Assembly: GCF_003385845.1 (NCBI RefSeq)
Contig: NZ_QRDJ01000006.1
Location: 1,176,707 to 1,240,706 of the forward strand
Direction of reading: 5' to 3'
Length of the DNA: 64,000 nucleotides
Source: Kushneria indalinina DSM 14324
GTDB lineage: Bacteria > Pseudomonadota > Gammaproteobacteria > Pseudomonadales > Halomonadaceae
Part shown: positions 1 through 8,777 of the stretch, in pieces
Numbering within the stretch: the first letter of the stretch is position 1
Layout of the letters: each line of letters begins with the position of its first letter
The notes under the pieces: model-generated
Told to the model about the DNA's origin: nothing
Seen by the model: the letters and a program-made list of their open reading frames with translations, nothing else
Databases searched by the model: none
Translations under genes and position numbers: made by a program

Positions 1-207
1 GGCAAGCGGGCACGCAAGGGCGTGTTCATCACCACCTCGCATTTCACCCGTGAGGCGCAGGAGTATGTCACGAGTCTTGAAACCCGCATCATCCTGATCG
101 ACGGCCCGCAGCTCGCGCGCCTGATGATCGATCACAACGTGGGCGTATCGACCGTGGATCGCTTCGAGATCAAGCGGCTGGACAGCGATTATTTTCTGGA
201 AGAGTAA
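1..207 (+). CDS. mrr: Mrr-type restriction endonuclease, C-terminal end (partial)
   Basis: The reading frame is open from base 1 and ends with TAA at 205-207, so only the last 68 residues are present. The tail reads KGVFITTSHFTREAQ, then IILIDGPQLARLMIDHNVGV, and ends RLDSDYFLEE. This is the conserved end of the Mrr family, where the phrase about a DGxxLAxLMIDHNVGV loop follows the PD-(D/E)xK core. Mrr enzymes cut DNA carrying modified bases. The catalytic core lies outside the window, so activity cannot be judged. It converges on the SDR gene at 258. Confidence 0.85.
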   Translation, partial: GKRARKGVFITTSHFTREAQEYVTSLETRIILIDGPQLARLMIDHNVGVSTVDRFEIKRLDSDYFLEE

Positions 208-226
208 GGCACTGACTCAGGGTAGC

Positions 227-249
227 CGGCCGCCCATGGCAGGCGGCCG
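227..249. terminator. GC-rich hairpin between convergent genes
   Basis: An 8-bp perfect stem, CGGCCGCC (227-234) with GGCGGCCG (242-249), closes a 7-base loop in the 50-bp space between mrr and the convergent SDR gene. There is no clear U tract on either strand, so termination is inferred from position. Confidence 0.45.
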
Positions 250-257
250 AAGTACGG

Positions 258-1019
258 CTACTGAATGCTGTAGCCGCCATCAATTACCAGGTTAGCACCA
301 TTGATCATGTCGGCGGCATCGCTGGCGAGATAGAGCGCGCAGCCGGCAATCTCTTCCGGATAGACAAAGCGCCGGGCAGGAATCTTCTGTTTCATCTGCT
401 CTCCCACCTCGCCGGCCCAGGCTTTCTGCCCCAGCTCAGTCAGCGCCACGGTGGGTGAAATCGCATTCACACGCAAGTTGCGTGGCCCCCACTCGCTGGC
501 CAGTGTCTGGGTAATGCTGACCACCGCCGCCTTGCTGGCGCTGTAGGCCAGGTGCTTGTCCAGCGCGACCACCGCGGCCTGTGACGCCATATTGATGATG
601 CGTCCACTACCCTGTTCGAGCATGTGCCGCCCCACCGTCTGACAAAGTAGAAAAACGCCCCTGAGGTTGACGGCCATGGTGGCATCCCAGTCTGCCTCGG
701 AAAGCTCCTCAGCTGGGGCCAGCGCTACGATGCCGGCATTATTGACCAGTATATCGATACCGCCCAGCTCCCCGATCACATGCTCGACACAGGCCTGTAC
801 GTCGTCGCTCGAGGTCACATCGCCCTGTACCGCAATGGCCCCGCCGCCGATGTCACGAGCGGCGTCATGAACCCCTTCGCTGCGATCTAAAAGGGCCACG
901 CGCGCGCCCTTTTCGACATAAAGCTCGGCGATGGCGCGACCGATGCCCGCTGCCCCACCGCTGATCAGCGCCCGGCGTCCGGTTAGTGAAAAATCCTTGC
1001 TGTAGCCTCGGTATTCCAT
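258..1019 (-). CDS. SDR-family NAD(P)-dependent dehydrogenase (sugar or polyol)
   Basis: This is a 253-residue classical short-chain dehydrogenase. It shows the Rossmann glycine motif SGGAAGIGRA near residue 20, NNAGIVAL near 92, the catalytic YSASK near 160 and a C-terminal DGGYSIQ typical of the family. ATG at 1017-1019 follows AGGAGG. It is the last gene of a minus-strand unit after the ABC solute-binding protein. Together with the aldolase and PfkB kinase it suggests oxidation of an alcohol group of a polyol or sugar to give the ketose that is then phosphorylated. The substrate cannot be read from sequence. Confidence 0.85.
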   Translation of the reverse strand: MEYRGYSKDFSLTGRRALISGGAAGIGRAIAELYVEKGARVALLDRSEGVHDAARDIGGGAIAVQGDVTSSDDVQACVEHVIGELGGIDILVNNAGIVALAPAEELSEADWDATMAVNLRGVFLLCQTVGRHMLEQGSGRIINMASQAAVVALDKHLAYSASKAAVVSITQTLASEWGPRNLRVNAISPTVALTELGQKAWAGEVGEQMKQKIPARRFVYPEEIAGCALYLASDAADMINGANLVIDGGYSIQ

Positions 1020-1089
1020 GGGTGCCTCCTCCTGTTGGCATACATGCTTTCAAGCTTGGCGCCGTCCAGCAGAGCGACGCCATAGTCCC

Positions 1090-2142
1090 TTATTGCTGCG
1101 AGCCATAATCGCCGGAGGCAAGATTGCGGCGGATCAGCTCGGGCAGGTCGGCCAGAAACTGCGAACGGTTTTCATACATCTGCTGGTAGTACTGGCTGGC
1201 ATTTTCCTCGTTCACAATGGGCATCTCGATAAAGATCTCTTTGGGCACCTCTTGGCCCCGAGCGGCGTTGGCGGCCACCTGCAGCGCCATACCCAGCTGC
1301 AGCGGTGCATTCTGCAGGTTGGTCATCAGCTGACGACCGGCGTCAACGTTTTGCAGGCCTGCTTCAATGCCATCAATCCCGACAATCGGAATATCGTTGA
1401 CACGGCGCTGACGCATGGCTCGAATCGCGCCCACTGCCATGTCATCGTTTTCCGAGATCACACCGTCAATCTCTTCGCCATAGCGCGACAGCCAGGAAGC
1501 CATGATGTTGTAGCCCTCCTCCCGCTTCCAGTCACCAGGGCGCATGGCCAGCACATTAACGTCAGGATGTTCGGCCAGAACGTTTTCGATGCCCGTGGTG
1601 CGATCAATCGTGCCCGACTGACCTAGCGGGCCCTGTAAAATGACCACGTTGCCCGATCCACCGATTGCCTCGATCAGCGCGCGAGTTTGATTTTCACCCG
1701 CCGTGATGTCATCCGGGCCGACGTAGGCGTTGAGAAACTGCTTGCCAGGCTCAAATATCTTGACATTGGTGCCAATAACCGGGATACCGCGATCGCGAGC
1801 TGCCTTGATCTGTGGTCCCAGGGCAGCCGAGTCGACGGCATCGACCACGATGGCGTCCATCCCCTGAGCAATGAACTGATTCATGTGCGCCACCTGAGAA
1901 GCCACCGAGTTGTCGGCGCTGGCCCAGCGCAGATCAATATTGTTGGCCCGTGCCACTTCATCGACACCTTCCCGCCCCGAGGAGACCCAGCCGGACATGG
2001 CATAAACGGTGTAGCCGATAGTCAGCGGCTCGTTATTTCCTTGTGCTTCACTCTCCTGAGCCTGCGCCATACCAATTAGCGACAGCCCGTACATCACGGC
2101 CGCACCAACGACCAGTTGCCTGAACCACTTTGCCTTTTTCAT
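1090..2142 (-). CDS. Sugar ABC transporter substrate-binding protein (RbsB-like)
   Basis: The 350-residue protein has a signal peptide of about 28 residues ending MAQAQ, so it is periplasmic. The mature part is a type I periplasmic binding protein, with IGYTVYAMSGWV at the start, IVVDAVDS, IPVIGTNV and the IVGIDGI segment typical of ribose/xylose/erythritol-type binding proteins. ATG follows GGAGA. It sits 56 bp after the permease gene in the order ATPase-permease-binding protein-SDR. The ligand is unknown. Linked enzymes point to a polyol or short sugar. Confidence 0.88.
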   Translation of the reverse strand: MKKAKWFRQLVVGAAVMYGLSLIGMAQAQESEAQGNNEPLTIGYTVYAMSGWVSSGREGVDEVARANNIDLRWASADNSVASQVAHMNQFIAQGMDAIVVDAVDSAALGPQIKAARDRGIPVIGTNVKIFEPGKQFLNAYVGPDDITAGENQTRALIEAIGGSGNVVILQGPLGQSGTIDRTTGIENVLAEHPDVNVLAMRPGDWKREEGYNIMASWLSRYGEEIDGVISENDDMAVGAIRAMRQRRVNDIPIVGIDGIEAGLQNVDAGRQLMTNLQNAPLQLGMALQVAANAARGQEVPKEIFIEMPIVNEENASQYYQQMYENRSQFLADLPELIRRNLASGDYGSQQ

Positions 2143-2198
2143 GATTATTCTCTCCTTCGGGATGGTTGGCTTGCGTACCGCAGATGGAAATCGGCCAT

Positions 2199-3206
2199 CT
2201 AGACCAGTTTCCGACGGTTTGCGACCGTGTCGAGGTACACGGCAAGAATGATGATAAAGCCGCTAATAATGTGCTGGTAGAACGGCGAAACGTTCAGGAT
2301 TGTCAGACCGTTATCGATGGTTCCCAGCAGAATCACCCCGAACAGGGCGCCAGCTATTGAGCCGCGGCCGCCAGCCAGACTGATTCCACCAATAACCGGG
2401 GCTGCGATGGCAATCAGTTCATAGCCAGTGCCAGTAGTGGCAATACCGGCAGTAATCTGCGAAGCCAGAAGCACTCCCGCCAATCCGGATAATGCTCCGG
2501 AGATGACAAAGGCCGAAATCAATACTCTCCGAATTGGCAGTCCTGCTACAAAAGCTGCTTGGATATTGCCGCCCACGGCATAGACATAGCGACCCAACCG
2601 GGTCCGTGACAAGGTGAGCCAAAGTAGAAGAAAGACAGCAAACATGATGTAGATCGGGATCGGAATGCCGAACCAGGAGTAAACCGAGATATCCAAAAAG
2701 GCCATGTTGTTGATTGAAATCTGTTGGCCGTTGCTGAGTACGTATCCGAATCCCAGTGCGATCGACAGCGTTCCCAGAGTGGCTACAAAGGCGGGAATGT
2801 TGAGCAACGCTACAGCGATACCATTGAGCATGCCGATGACAATACCGGCAAAAACGCCGCCCACTATTGCTATCAATGCCCAGCCGATGCCGGTATTTCC
2901 TTGCATGATCAGTGCCGCCACCACGCCGGCCAGCCCTACCACGCTTCCTACAGAAAGATCGATCCCCCCGGACAGCACGACCACACCCTCACCAAAGCCG
3001 ATCAGGGCATACACCGATATCAACATCAGAATCGAGATGATGTTGTAAAAAGAGATGAACTGGGGCTCGACAATCGCCAGCGGCACTACGTAACAGGCAA
3101 AGGCAATCCAGACCACCAGCGACGCAAGGCGAGCGCGACTGAACAGCGCACTGAATGTCTTTTGCGGTCGCGAGCGAGCGGCTGTCTCCGTATGGGCTGT
3201 GCTCAT
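2199..3206 (-). CDS. Sugar ABC transporter permease (RbsC-like)
   Basis: A hydrophobic protein of about 335 residues with around nine membrane segments. The signature GEGVVVLSGGIDLSVGSVVG near residue 75 is the conserved cytoplasmic-side motif of RbsC/AraH-type permeases, and GRGSIAGALFGV lies near the C-terminus. The frame can be extended to 3245, but ATG at 3206 is preceded by AAAGGAG at good spacing and gives the usual N-terminus, so I chose it. It should form the channel with the ATPase encoded just upstream. Confidence 0.88.
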   Translation of the reverse strand: MSTAHTETAARSRPQKTFSALFSRARLASLVVWIAFACYVVPLAIVEPQFISFYNIISILMLISVYALIGFGEGVVVLSGGIDLSVGSVVGLAGVVAALIMQGNTGIGWALIAIVGGVFAGIVIGMLNGIAVALLNIPAFVATLGTLSIALGFGYVLSNGQQISINNMAFLDISVYSWFGIPIPIYIMFAVFLLLWLTLSRTRLGRYVYAVGGNIQAAFVAGLPIRRVLISAFVISGALSGLAGVLLASQITAGIATTGTGYELIAIAAPVIGGISLAGGRGSIAGALFGVILLGTIDNGLTILNVSPFYQHIISGFIIILAVYLDTVANRRKLV

Positions 3207-3245
3207 CGAGTGTTCTCCTTTGGGTCGGTCGGGACATGCAGGCAA

Positions 3246-4796
3246 TCAGGCACCGATAGCGGCACGTACAATTTCTTTTTCATCAAACGCATCGCGCTCA
3301 AGGCTTTGACATATGGCGCCATCCCGGAACACGGCAATACGATGAGAAAGCGTCATCAACTCAGGCAGCTCGGATGAAGAGACCACGATCGCAATGCCAT
3401 GACGGGCCAGGTCAACAATGATGGCGTAGATATCCGCTTTGGCCCCCACATCGATGCCGCGGGTGGGTTCATCCAGCAGCAGTACCTGGGGGTCGTCAGC
3501 GATCAGACAGCGCGCCACCATCGCCTTTTGCTGATTGCCGCCGCTAAGCGCTGCGACTGGCGTGCGTGCTCCGAAGTATTTGGTATGCAGGCTTTCCAGC
3601 GCTTCACGACTGACGTTTTCCTCCTGCCCGCGCCTGATCCAGCCGCCAGGGCCGGTAAAACGCGCGAGGTTGGACAGAATGGTGTTCTGCGCAATATCCA
3701 GCGACAGCACCAATCCGGCCTCCTTGCGATTTTCCGGTATATAGATCAAACCGCGCTTGAGGGAGTTCGACGGCGATCGTTTTGTGTAGGGCTGTCGAGC
3801 CAGCTTTACATCGCCGGTACGGGCGGTGTGCAGGCCATAGACCGATTTAAAAAAGGCAGTGCGCCCTGAGCCGGCGATGCCGGCCAGCCCGACGATTTCT
3901 CCCGGTCGAACGCTGAAATCGAAAACGCCCTCATGACCTTCCGACGTCTGACGTGTGGCATAGTTGCTGACGCTCAGGACGGGATCTGTCTCTTTGATGG
4001 GCGGCAGATCCAGCTGCTGTTCAGCCAGTTCGCGTCCCACCATGGCGCTGATGATCTCATTTGACGAGAGACGCTCGATTGGGGCTGTCAGGGTGATCTT
4101 TCCATCGCGCAGCACTGCGATGTCATCTGCCATCTGCTCGACTTCATCCATCTTGTGCGTGGTAAAGACCACCGAAGTACCGGCATCGCGCAACCGCCTG
4201 ACAATCTCGAAAAGATGTCGGGTTTCATTGCGCGTCAGTGATGAGGTGGGCTCGTCGAGCAGCAGAACCCGCGGGCGTCGATGCCAGGCCCGAATAATTT
4301 CAACAATCTGAGCGTATGAAAGGCTGATCTGTTCGATACGATCATCGGCCGCAATCGGAATATCGAACTCATCAATGGCCGCCTGGGCCTCTTGAGTCAT
4401 CCGTGATGACTTTAAAAAACCGCCGGTGCGAGCGCCTTGCGTCAGTTCCCGGCCGAGAAAGATGTTATTGGCGACCGTCAGATGAGGCACCAGTGACAGT
4501 TCCTGAGTCACAATTTCGATGCCACTTGCCTGCCCGGCACTAGGCGAATATTCGGTGATCTCTTCACCATCAACGACGATGGCCCCCTGAGAGGGCGCCA
4601 ACAGACCGGCCAGAATACTCAGCATGGTGGACTTGCCGGCACCGTTCTCACCCATCAGCGCCATGACTCGACCCGGATAAAGTGACAGGTTGATCTCATC
4701 AAGCACGACAGAAGTACCAAAGCGTTTGCTGATATCCCGGTATTCCACCACTGCGACTGCAGCATCCGAGCTTTTGTATTCGACGTTCTTCGCCAT
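3246..4796 (-). CDS. Sugar ABC transporter ATP-binding protein, duplicated (RbsA/MglA-like)
   Basis: The 516-residue protein has two fused ABC domains. The first has Walker A GENGAGKST near residue 50, signature ISLSYAQ and Walker B VLLLDEPTSSL. The second has the degenerate Walker A GIAGSGRTAF, signature LSGGNQQK and LLLDEPTRGID. This tandem layout is that of carbohydrate uptake transporter 2 family ATPases (RbsA, MglA, XylG). Start at 4796 is preferred over 4829 because AAAAGGTG precedes it. It is the first gene of the ABC group and has an operator-like site about 85 bp upstream. Confidence 0.9.
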   Translation of the reverse strand: MAKNVEYKSSDAAVAVVEYRDISKRFGTSVVLDEINLSLYPGRVMALMGENGAGKSTMLSILAGLLAPSQGAIVVDGEEITEYSPSAGQASGIEIVTQELSLVPHLTVANNIFLGRELTQGARTGGFLKSSRMTQEAQAAIDEFDIPIAADDRIEQISLSYAQIVEIIRAWHRRPRVLLLDEPTSSLTRNETRHLFEIVRRLRDAGTSVVFTTHKMDEVEQMADDIAVLRDGKITLTAPIERLSSNEIISAMVGRELAEQQLDLPPIKETDPVLSVSNYATRQTSEGHEGVFDFSVRPGEIVGLAGIAGSGRTAFFKSVYGLHTARTGDVKLARQPYTKRSPSNSLKRGLIYIPENRKEAGLVLSLDIAQNTILSNLARFTGPGGWIRRGQEENVSREALESLHTKYFGARTPVAALSGGNQQKAMVARCLIADDPQVLLLDEPTRGIDVGAKADIYAIIVDLARHGIAIVVSSSELPELMTLSHRIAVFRDGAICQSLERDAFDEKEIVRAAIGA

Positions 4797-4878
4797 GAGG
4801 CACCTTTTCCCTTTTCTCAGCAGCGCCATCGCCTCCCGGCGCGCTCAACAGCTTTCTTCCAACAAAATAGCAACACAT

Positions 4879-4904
4879 CGCTCTTATGAGCGGTATCGCC
4901 TATT
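4879..4904. promoter_or_regulatory. Operator-like site 1 of the SorC regulon
   Basis: The sequence CGCTCTTATGAGCGGTAT lies in the 289-bp space between the aldolase and ABC genes. Its first 14 bases form an inverted repeat (CGCTC-TTAT-GAGCG). Sixteen of these 18 bases recur in the same strand orientation at 6889-6906, in front of the PfkB kinase and the SorC gene. SorC proteins bind such sites near their own promoters, so this is the likely operator of a second promoter driving the ABC genes. I see no gene in this space. Confidence 0.6.
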
Positions 4905-5085
4905 AGTCGCAATCTCGTCGTAATAGGACAGTCGATGTATCGAATTCCTGAGCCTTGTGCCGCGCCAATACAAACGGAAAAACCAAGCATTCATGAGGCG
5001 GAAACCCGGGATAGACCACCGCTTGGCCGTGGTCGGAAGAAGGTTATGACAGCGCACCTGCTGTGCCGAACAGGCGCTGCCCATG

Positions 5086-5769
5086 TCAGGTAGCACGATT
5101 GGGCTGGCGACCGTAATCCTTGAACTTATCGATCACTCGAGTCATTTCCTGGCGATCCAGTATGTGAGGCGTTCCGATCGATCTGGCGATCACGTACTGT
5201 CGTGCCAGCGTTTCTACCTCGACCGCTAGCCACATGGCACGGCCAAGCGTTGCGCCGCATGCAACCATGCCGTGGTTGGCCATCAGACACGCTCGTCGGT
5301 TTTCCAGTGCCTCCAGCAGGGCTTCGGAGAGGGCGTCAGTGCCAAAGGTTTCGTAGCGCGCGCAGGGCACCGTTTCCCCTCCTGCCGCCGCCACCATATA
5401 GTGCGCGGCAGGGATATCCTGACGGCACATGGCAAGGGCTGTGGCATGCACAGGGTGGCTGTGCACCACTGCATCGAACGCGTCATATCGGTTCAAAATA
5501 GCCAGATGAAAACGCCATTCGCTGGAGGGGTTGAGCTCACCGTGCGGCTGGCCCTGCTGATCGACAAAAACAATGTCATCGGCGCTCATCTCCCGGTAAT
5601 CGACGCCGCTGGGGGAAATCAGCATCCCCCGCTCGTGACGCAGGCTAATATTGCCGGAAGTGCCCTGATTCAGGCCGGTCCGGTTCATTTCCAGGCAGTG
5701 ATCAACGATCATCTGCCGCTTGTCGTTTTCGTTCATATCATCTGTCCGGGCGTTATCAAGAAAAGACAT
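5086..5769 (-). CDS. Class II aldolase/adducin family protein
   Basis: This 227-residue protein matches the fuculose-phosphate/ribulose-phosphate 4-epimerase fold. It has the phosphate-binding GTSGNIS near residue 38, SPSGVDY near 52, the acidic SSEWRFH near 82, the zinc ligands HSHPVHA near 103 and NHGMV near 165. Family members cleave ketose-1-phosphates to dihydroxyacetone phosphate and an aldehyde, or act as epimerases. Its place after a PfkB kinase fits a kinase-then-aldolase sequence. Neither this start nor the internal ATG at 5736 has a strong ribosome binding site. Substrate unknown. Confidence 0.82.
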   Translation of the reverse strand: MSFLDNARTDDMNENDKRQMIVDHCLEMNRTGLNQGTSGNISLRHERGMLISPSGVDYREMSADDIVFVDQQGQPHGELNPSSEWRFHLAILNRYDAFDAVVHSHPVHATALAMCRQDIPAAHYMVAAAGGETVPCARYETFGTDALSEALLEALENRRACLMANHGMVACGATLGRAMWLAVEVETLARQYVIARSIGTPHILDRQEMTRVIDKFKDYGRQPNRAT

Positions 5770-5791
5770 CCATCAGAGCAAAGGAAACAGT

Positions 5792-6784
5792 TCATCCTAT
5801 CCCTGCCATGTCTTTGGCATACCGACCACTTCGATAATCCTCATGGTGTCGCTCAGCGATGTCACGAGTAGCTTCCAGCGATACGATGCCGGCTTTGGAC
5901 CCCAGCCCCGATAGCACAAGCGATGAAACAGCAGTAGCAAAACAGGCAGAAAACTCGAGACTCCAGCCATGATGCAGACCGACAATAATGCCGGCCGAAT
6001 AACCATCGCCGCAGCCGGTCGTATCTACCGGCTGCAAGCCGGCAATCGCCGGTACGTGAATCCGCTCGTCAAGATCGCGTCCAGCCAGATAGCTACCCTT
6101 CTCGCCCAACGTCAGGATCACATTGGCGGCCCCCTTTTCGAGGTAGTAGTCGATAATTTGGTCAGGATCATCAAGACCGGTCAGCACCTGCGCTTCGTCG
6201 ATGCTGGGGATAAAGTAATCGGTCCACGGCATGAGTGGATCGACCGCCTCACGCACTTCGGGTCGGGCAAAAATCAGGTCCAGCGTCGTTATGCAGCCAT
6301 TGCCCTTGGCGCGGCGCATGAAATCCAGCGCCGGCTCTCCATCGAATTCACCCAGCAGCCCGATACCGCCCACATGGACAATGCGGCTTTGTAGGGCCCG
6401 CTCGACGGCGGCTGCATCCGGTCGGTAGCCGCCGGCAGCTCCCCGGAAATGCCAGTGGCGCCGCTCACCGGAACCGCCGCTGGCAATCATTGATGCCGAG
6501 GTGGACAGATGGGCAAGGCGTTCAAGCCCGCCGGTGTCGACGCCACACGCCGCCAGATTGTGGAAAATGAAATCAGCCTTCTCATCGTTACCGAGCGCTC
6601 CGGCAGCGTGGACATTCATGCCCAGCAGCGCGCAGTCGACCGCTACCCCCCCGGCGGTTCCCGCTACCGTGAACACAATGTCATCAATGAACTGACCGGT
6701 GCCCTCATCCGGTAATGATGTGATCGCTCGGCCGTGCACATCGACCACATAAAGTCCCACGATGGATGCATCAAAAGCAGACAT
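5792..6784 (-). CDS. PfkB-family carbohydrate kinase
   Basis: The 330-residue protein is a ribokinase/PfkB enzyme. It shows the N-terminal GGVAVDCALLG glycine-rich segment near residue 45, GALGNDEKADF near 60, and the C-terminal signature DTTGCGDGYSAG near 262, whose Asp is the catalytic base. It would phosphorylate a sugar or ketose with ATP before the aldolase step. ATG follows GGGAG. It is the first gene of the minus-strand unit and is divergent from the SorC regulator, with 164 bp between them. Confidence 0.87.
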   Translation of the reverse strand: MSAFDASIVGLYVVDVHGRAITSLPDEGTGQFIDDIVFTVAGTAGGVAVDCALLGMNVHAAGALGNDEKADFIFHNLAACGVDTGGLERLAHLSTSASMIASGGSGERRHWHFRGAAGGYRPDAAAVERALQSRIVHVGGIGLLGEFDGEPALDFMRRAKGNGCITTLDLIFARPEVREAVDPLMPWTDYFIPSIDEAQVLTGLDDPDQIIDYYLEKGAANVILTLGEKGSYLAGRDLDERIHVPAIAGLQPVDTTGCGDGYSAGIIVGLHHGWSLEFSACFATAVSSLVLSGLGSKAGIVSLEATRDIAERHHEDYRSGRYAKDMAGIG

Positions 6785-6864
6785 GGCAATCTCCCGATCT
6801 GGATGGTCAGGCCTTTTACGCTCGAGCTGGACGCACTAATCGCCCACCCGGTAAAATCGAAGCC

Positions 6865-6882
6865 TTTTCACTCAAATGAAAA
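6865..6882. promoter_or_regulatory. Inverted repeat in the kinase/SorC divergent promoter
   Basis: TTTTCA and TGAAAA are perfect inverted arms separated by six bases. The element lies between the divergent PfkB kinase and SorC starts and is 6 bp from the second SorC-type site, so it may be a second half of a compound operator. Confidence 0.45.
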
Positions 6883-6888
6883 CACCCT

Positions 6889-6914
6889 CGCTCTTTTGTG
6901 CGGTATTCCCATTT
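6889..6914. promoter_or_regulatory. Operator-like site 2 of the SorC regulon
   Basis: CGCTCTTTTGTGCGGTAT matches site 1 at 4879 in 16 of 18 positions and has the same orientation. It lies in the divergent space between the kinase and the SorC gene, about 35 bp before the SorC start codon. The shared sequence, rather than either palindrome alone, is the evidence. Confidence 0.6.
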
Positions 6915-6948
6915 CGTAGGGTCTTTTTCAGGTAGCAAGGAGCAATTC

Positions 6949-7908
6949 ATGTCCAGCGATCAGGAGACAGGTCTTCTGGCAGCAAGTGTGGCGCAGCGGT
7001 TTTACATCGATAACGATTCCAAGATTCAGATCGCCGAGGATCTGGGCATCTCCCGCTTCAAGGTAGCGCGATTGCTCGATATGGCGCGTGAGAAAGGCAT
7101 GATCGAATTTGTGATTCGTCCGCCCATTGAGGTGCACACGGCGCTGTCGAGCGAAGTACGTCGCCGCTTCGGACTGCGTGAAGCCGTGGTCGTGGAATCC
7201 TTCGTCGAAGAGGACGATTCGGTTCGCACTCGACAACAGATCGGTCGCGCCGCTGCAGCGCTGCTAAGTGACTTGGTGGCCGAAGACGACGTTCTGGGAG
7301 TGGGCTGGGGTCGTACTACCAGTGCCATGGTGGATCAGCTTTATCAGTTGCCTGCATGTGCCGTCGTACAGATCTGCGGCATTGTGGGCACACCCGGCGA
7401 AAATTCGCTTGACATGATCCGGCGTATTACCGAACGCAATCGGGGCGTGGCCTATCCCATGTACGTACCGCTGATGGTGTCGGATGCCGCCATTGCCGAT
7501 AGTCTGCGTCACGAACAGGGCGTGGCGGCTGCAATGGAACAGTTCGCCAACGTGACGGCGGCAGCCATCTCGATTGGTAGTCTCCACCCGCTTCAGTCAC
7601 AGCTGACGCAGCGCCTGACGAAGGAAGAGCAGCAGATCATTGTCGATTCAGGTGCAGTTGCCGAGGTTCTTGGTACATTCATTCGTGCCGATGGCAGCCG
7701 GTTTACCGACTTCTCACGACGCACTCTGGCAATGGGCTTTGAAGAGATGCGCCGGATCGACAACCTCATGGTACTCGCCAGCGGCGCTTACAAGGCTGAA
7801 GCCGTCAGAGCCGCCTTCGCGGCCGGTCTAGGCAATATTCTAGTGACCGACCGTCGCCTTGCGGAAAGATTACTGGATGGTCATGACAACGCCCGAACAC
7901 ATCAATGA
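6949..7908 (+). CDS. SorC/DeoR-type sugar-binding transcriptional regulator
   Basis: A 319-residue regulator with an N-terminal helix-turn-helix, read in IQIAEDLGISRFKVARLL near residue 27, followed by a SorC effector domain (VGWGRTTSAMVDQL, ICGIVGT, ISIGSL, DGSRFTDFSRRTLAMGFEEMR). SorC effector domains bind phosphorylated sugars and control the linked catabolic operon. The start at 6949 follows AAGGAG; the frame runs on upstream to 6898 without a ribosome binding site. It is transcribed away from the kinase/aldolase/ABC genes and is their probable regulator. Confidence 0.9.
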   Translation: MSSDQETGLLAASVAQRFYIDNDSKIQIAEDLGISRFKVARLLDMAREKGMIEFVIRPPIEVHTALSSEVRRRFGLREAVVVESFVEEDDSVRTRQQIGRAAAALLSDLVAEDDVLGVGWGRTTSAMVDQLYQLPACAVVQICGIVGTPGENSLDMIRRITERNRGVAYPMYVPLMVSDAAIADSLRHEQGVAAAMEQFANVTAAAISIGSLHPLQSQLTQRLTKEEQQIIVDSGAVAEVLGTFIRADGSRFTDFSRRTLAMGFEEMRRIDNLMVLASGAYKAEAVRAAFAAGLGNILVTDRRLAERLLDGHDNARTHQ

Positions 7909-7948
7909 CGTGCCCGGGTGCCGCCTTGATAACGTCTCGGACGAAGGC

Positions 7949-8710
7949 TCAGAAAAACATCCGCACCGCCAGAAACAGCACCGTGGGCGCCAGCAGAATG
8001 CCCAGCCCGGTATAGAAGGTGGCGGTCATCGCCCCATAGGGCACCAGGCGTGCGTCGGTGGCGGCAAGTCCTGCCGCGACCCCGCTGGTGGTGCCGATCA
8101 ATCCGCCAAAGATCATCGCCGAGCGCGGGTTATCCAGCCCGATCAGGCGCGCCACCATGGGCGTGACGATCATGGTCAGAATCGATTTCACAAGCCCTGC
8201 GGCAATGGAGAGCGCGACGACCTCGGAACTCGCCCCCAGCGTGGCGCCGGTAACCGGGCCCACGATGTAGGTCACCGCCCCTGCCGCGATGGTGGTGATG
8301 TCCACCGCGCTGGTATAGCCAAAGGCCACGGCCACCACGGCGCCGGCGAAAAACGACACCAGTACACCGGCAAAGAGCGCGATCAGCCCGCGCATGCCGG
8401 CCTTTTTGATCTCGCTAAAGCGCACCCCATAGGCGGTGGCGATGATCGCCAGATCACGCAGCATCCCACCGCCCATCAGGCCCAGTCCGGTAAAGAGCGA
8501 CACATCCGCCAGCCCGTTGCTGCCGCCGGTATAGACCCCGCCAAAGTAGGCCAGCGCCAGCCCGATCAGGATGGCGATCGCCGAGCCGTGCAGTCGCCCG
8601 GCGGTAAATCGCCGGCTCATCCAGTGCGAAACGAACATGGTCAGGCCGATCACGGCAAAGGCCGCAATCAGGTGATACTTGTCCAGCAGTGACATGATGG
8701 AATCGTTCAT
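7949..8710 (-). CDS. madM: Malonate:sodium symporter subunit MadM
   Basis: The 253-residue membrane protein has about seven to eight hydrophobic segments and matches MadM through MSRRFTAGRLHGSAIAI, GLGLMGGGMLRD, YGVRFSEIKKAG and GPVTGATLGASSEVV. MadL and MadM together import malonate with sodium. It ends 40 bp from the convergent SorC gene and lies 67 bp after madL. ATG follows GGAG. It is the last gene of the matA-matB-madL-madM unit. Confidence 0.93.
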   Translation of the reverse strand: MNDSIMSLLDKYHLIAAFAVIGLTMFVSHWMSRRFTAGRLHGSAIAILIGLALAYFGGVYTGGSNGLADVSLFTGLGLMGGGMLRDLAIIATAYGVRFSEIKKAGMRGLIALFAGVLVSFFAGAVVAVAFGYTSAVDITTIAAGAVTYIVGPVTGATLGASSEVVALSIAAGLVKSILTMIVTPMVARLIGLDNPRSAMIFGGLIGTTSGVAAGLAATDARLVPYGAMTATFYTGLGILLAPTVLFLAVRMFF

Positions 8711-8777
8711 GAAACTCTCCGTGAGCCACAGCGCGAGGCCGTATCCGGGCCGTCAGCGATACAGTGGCAAGGCATGA

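Noticed and set aside
4884-5096. A 70-codon minus-strand frame between the aldolase and ABC genes
   Set aside because: No ribosome binding site or family features, and it covers the operator-like site. Treated as non-coding.
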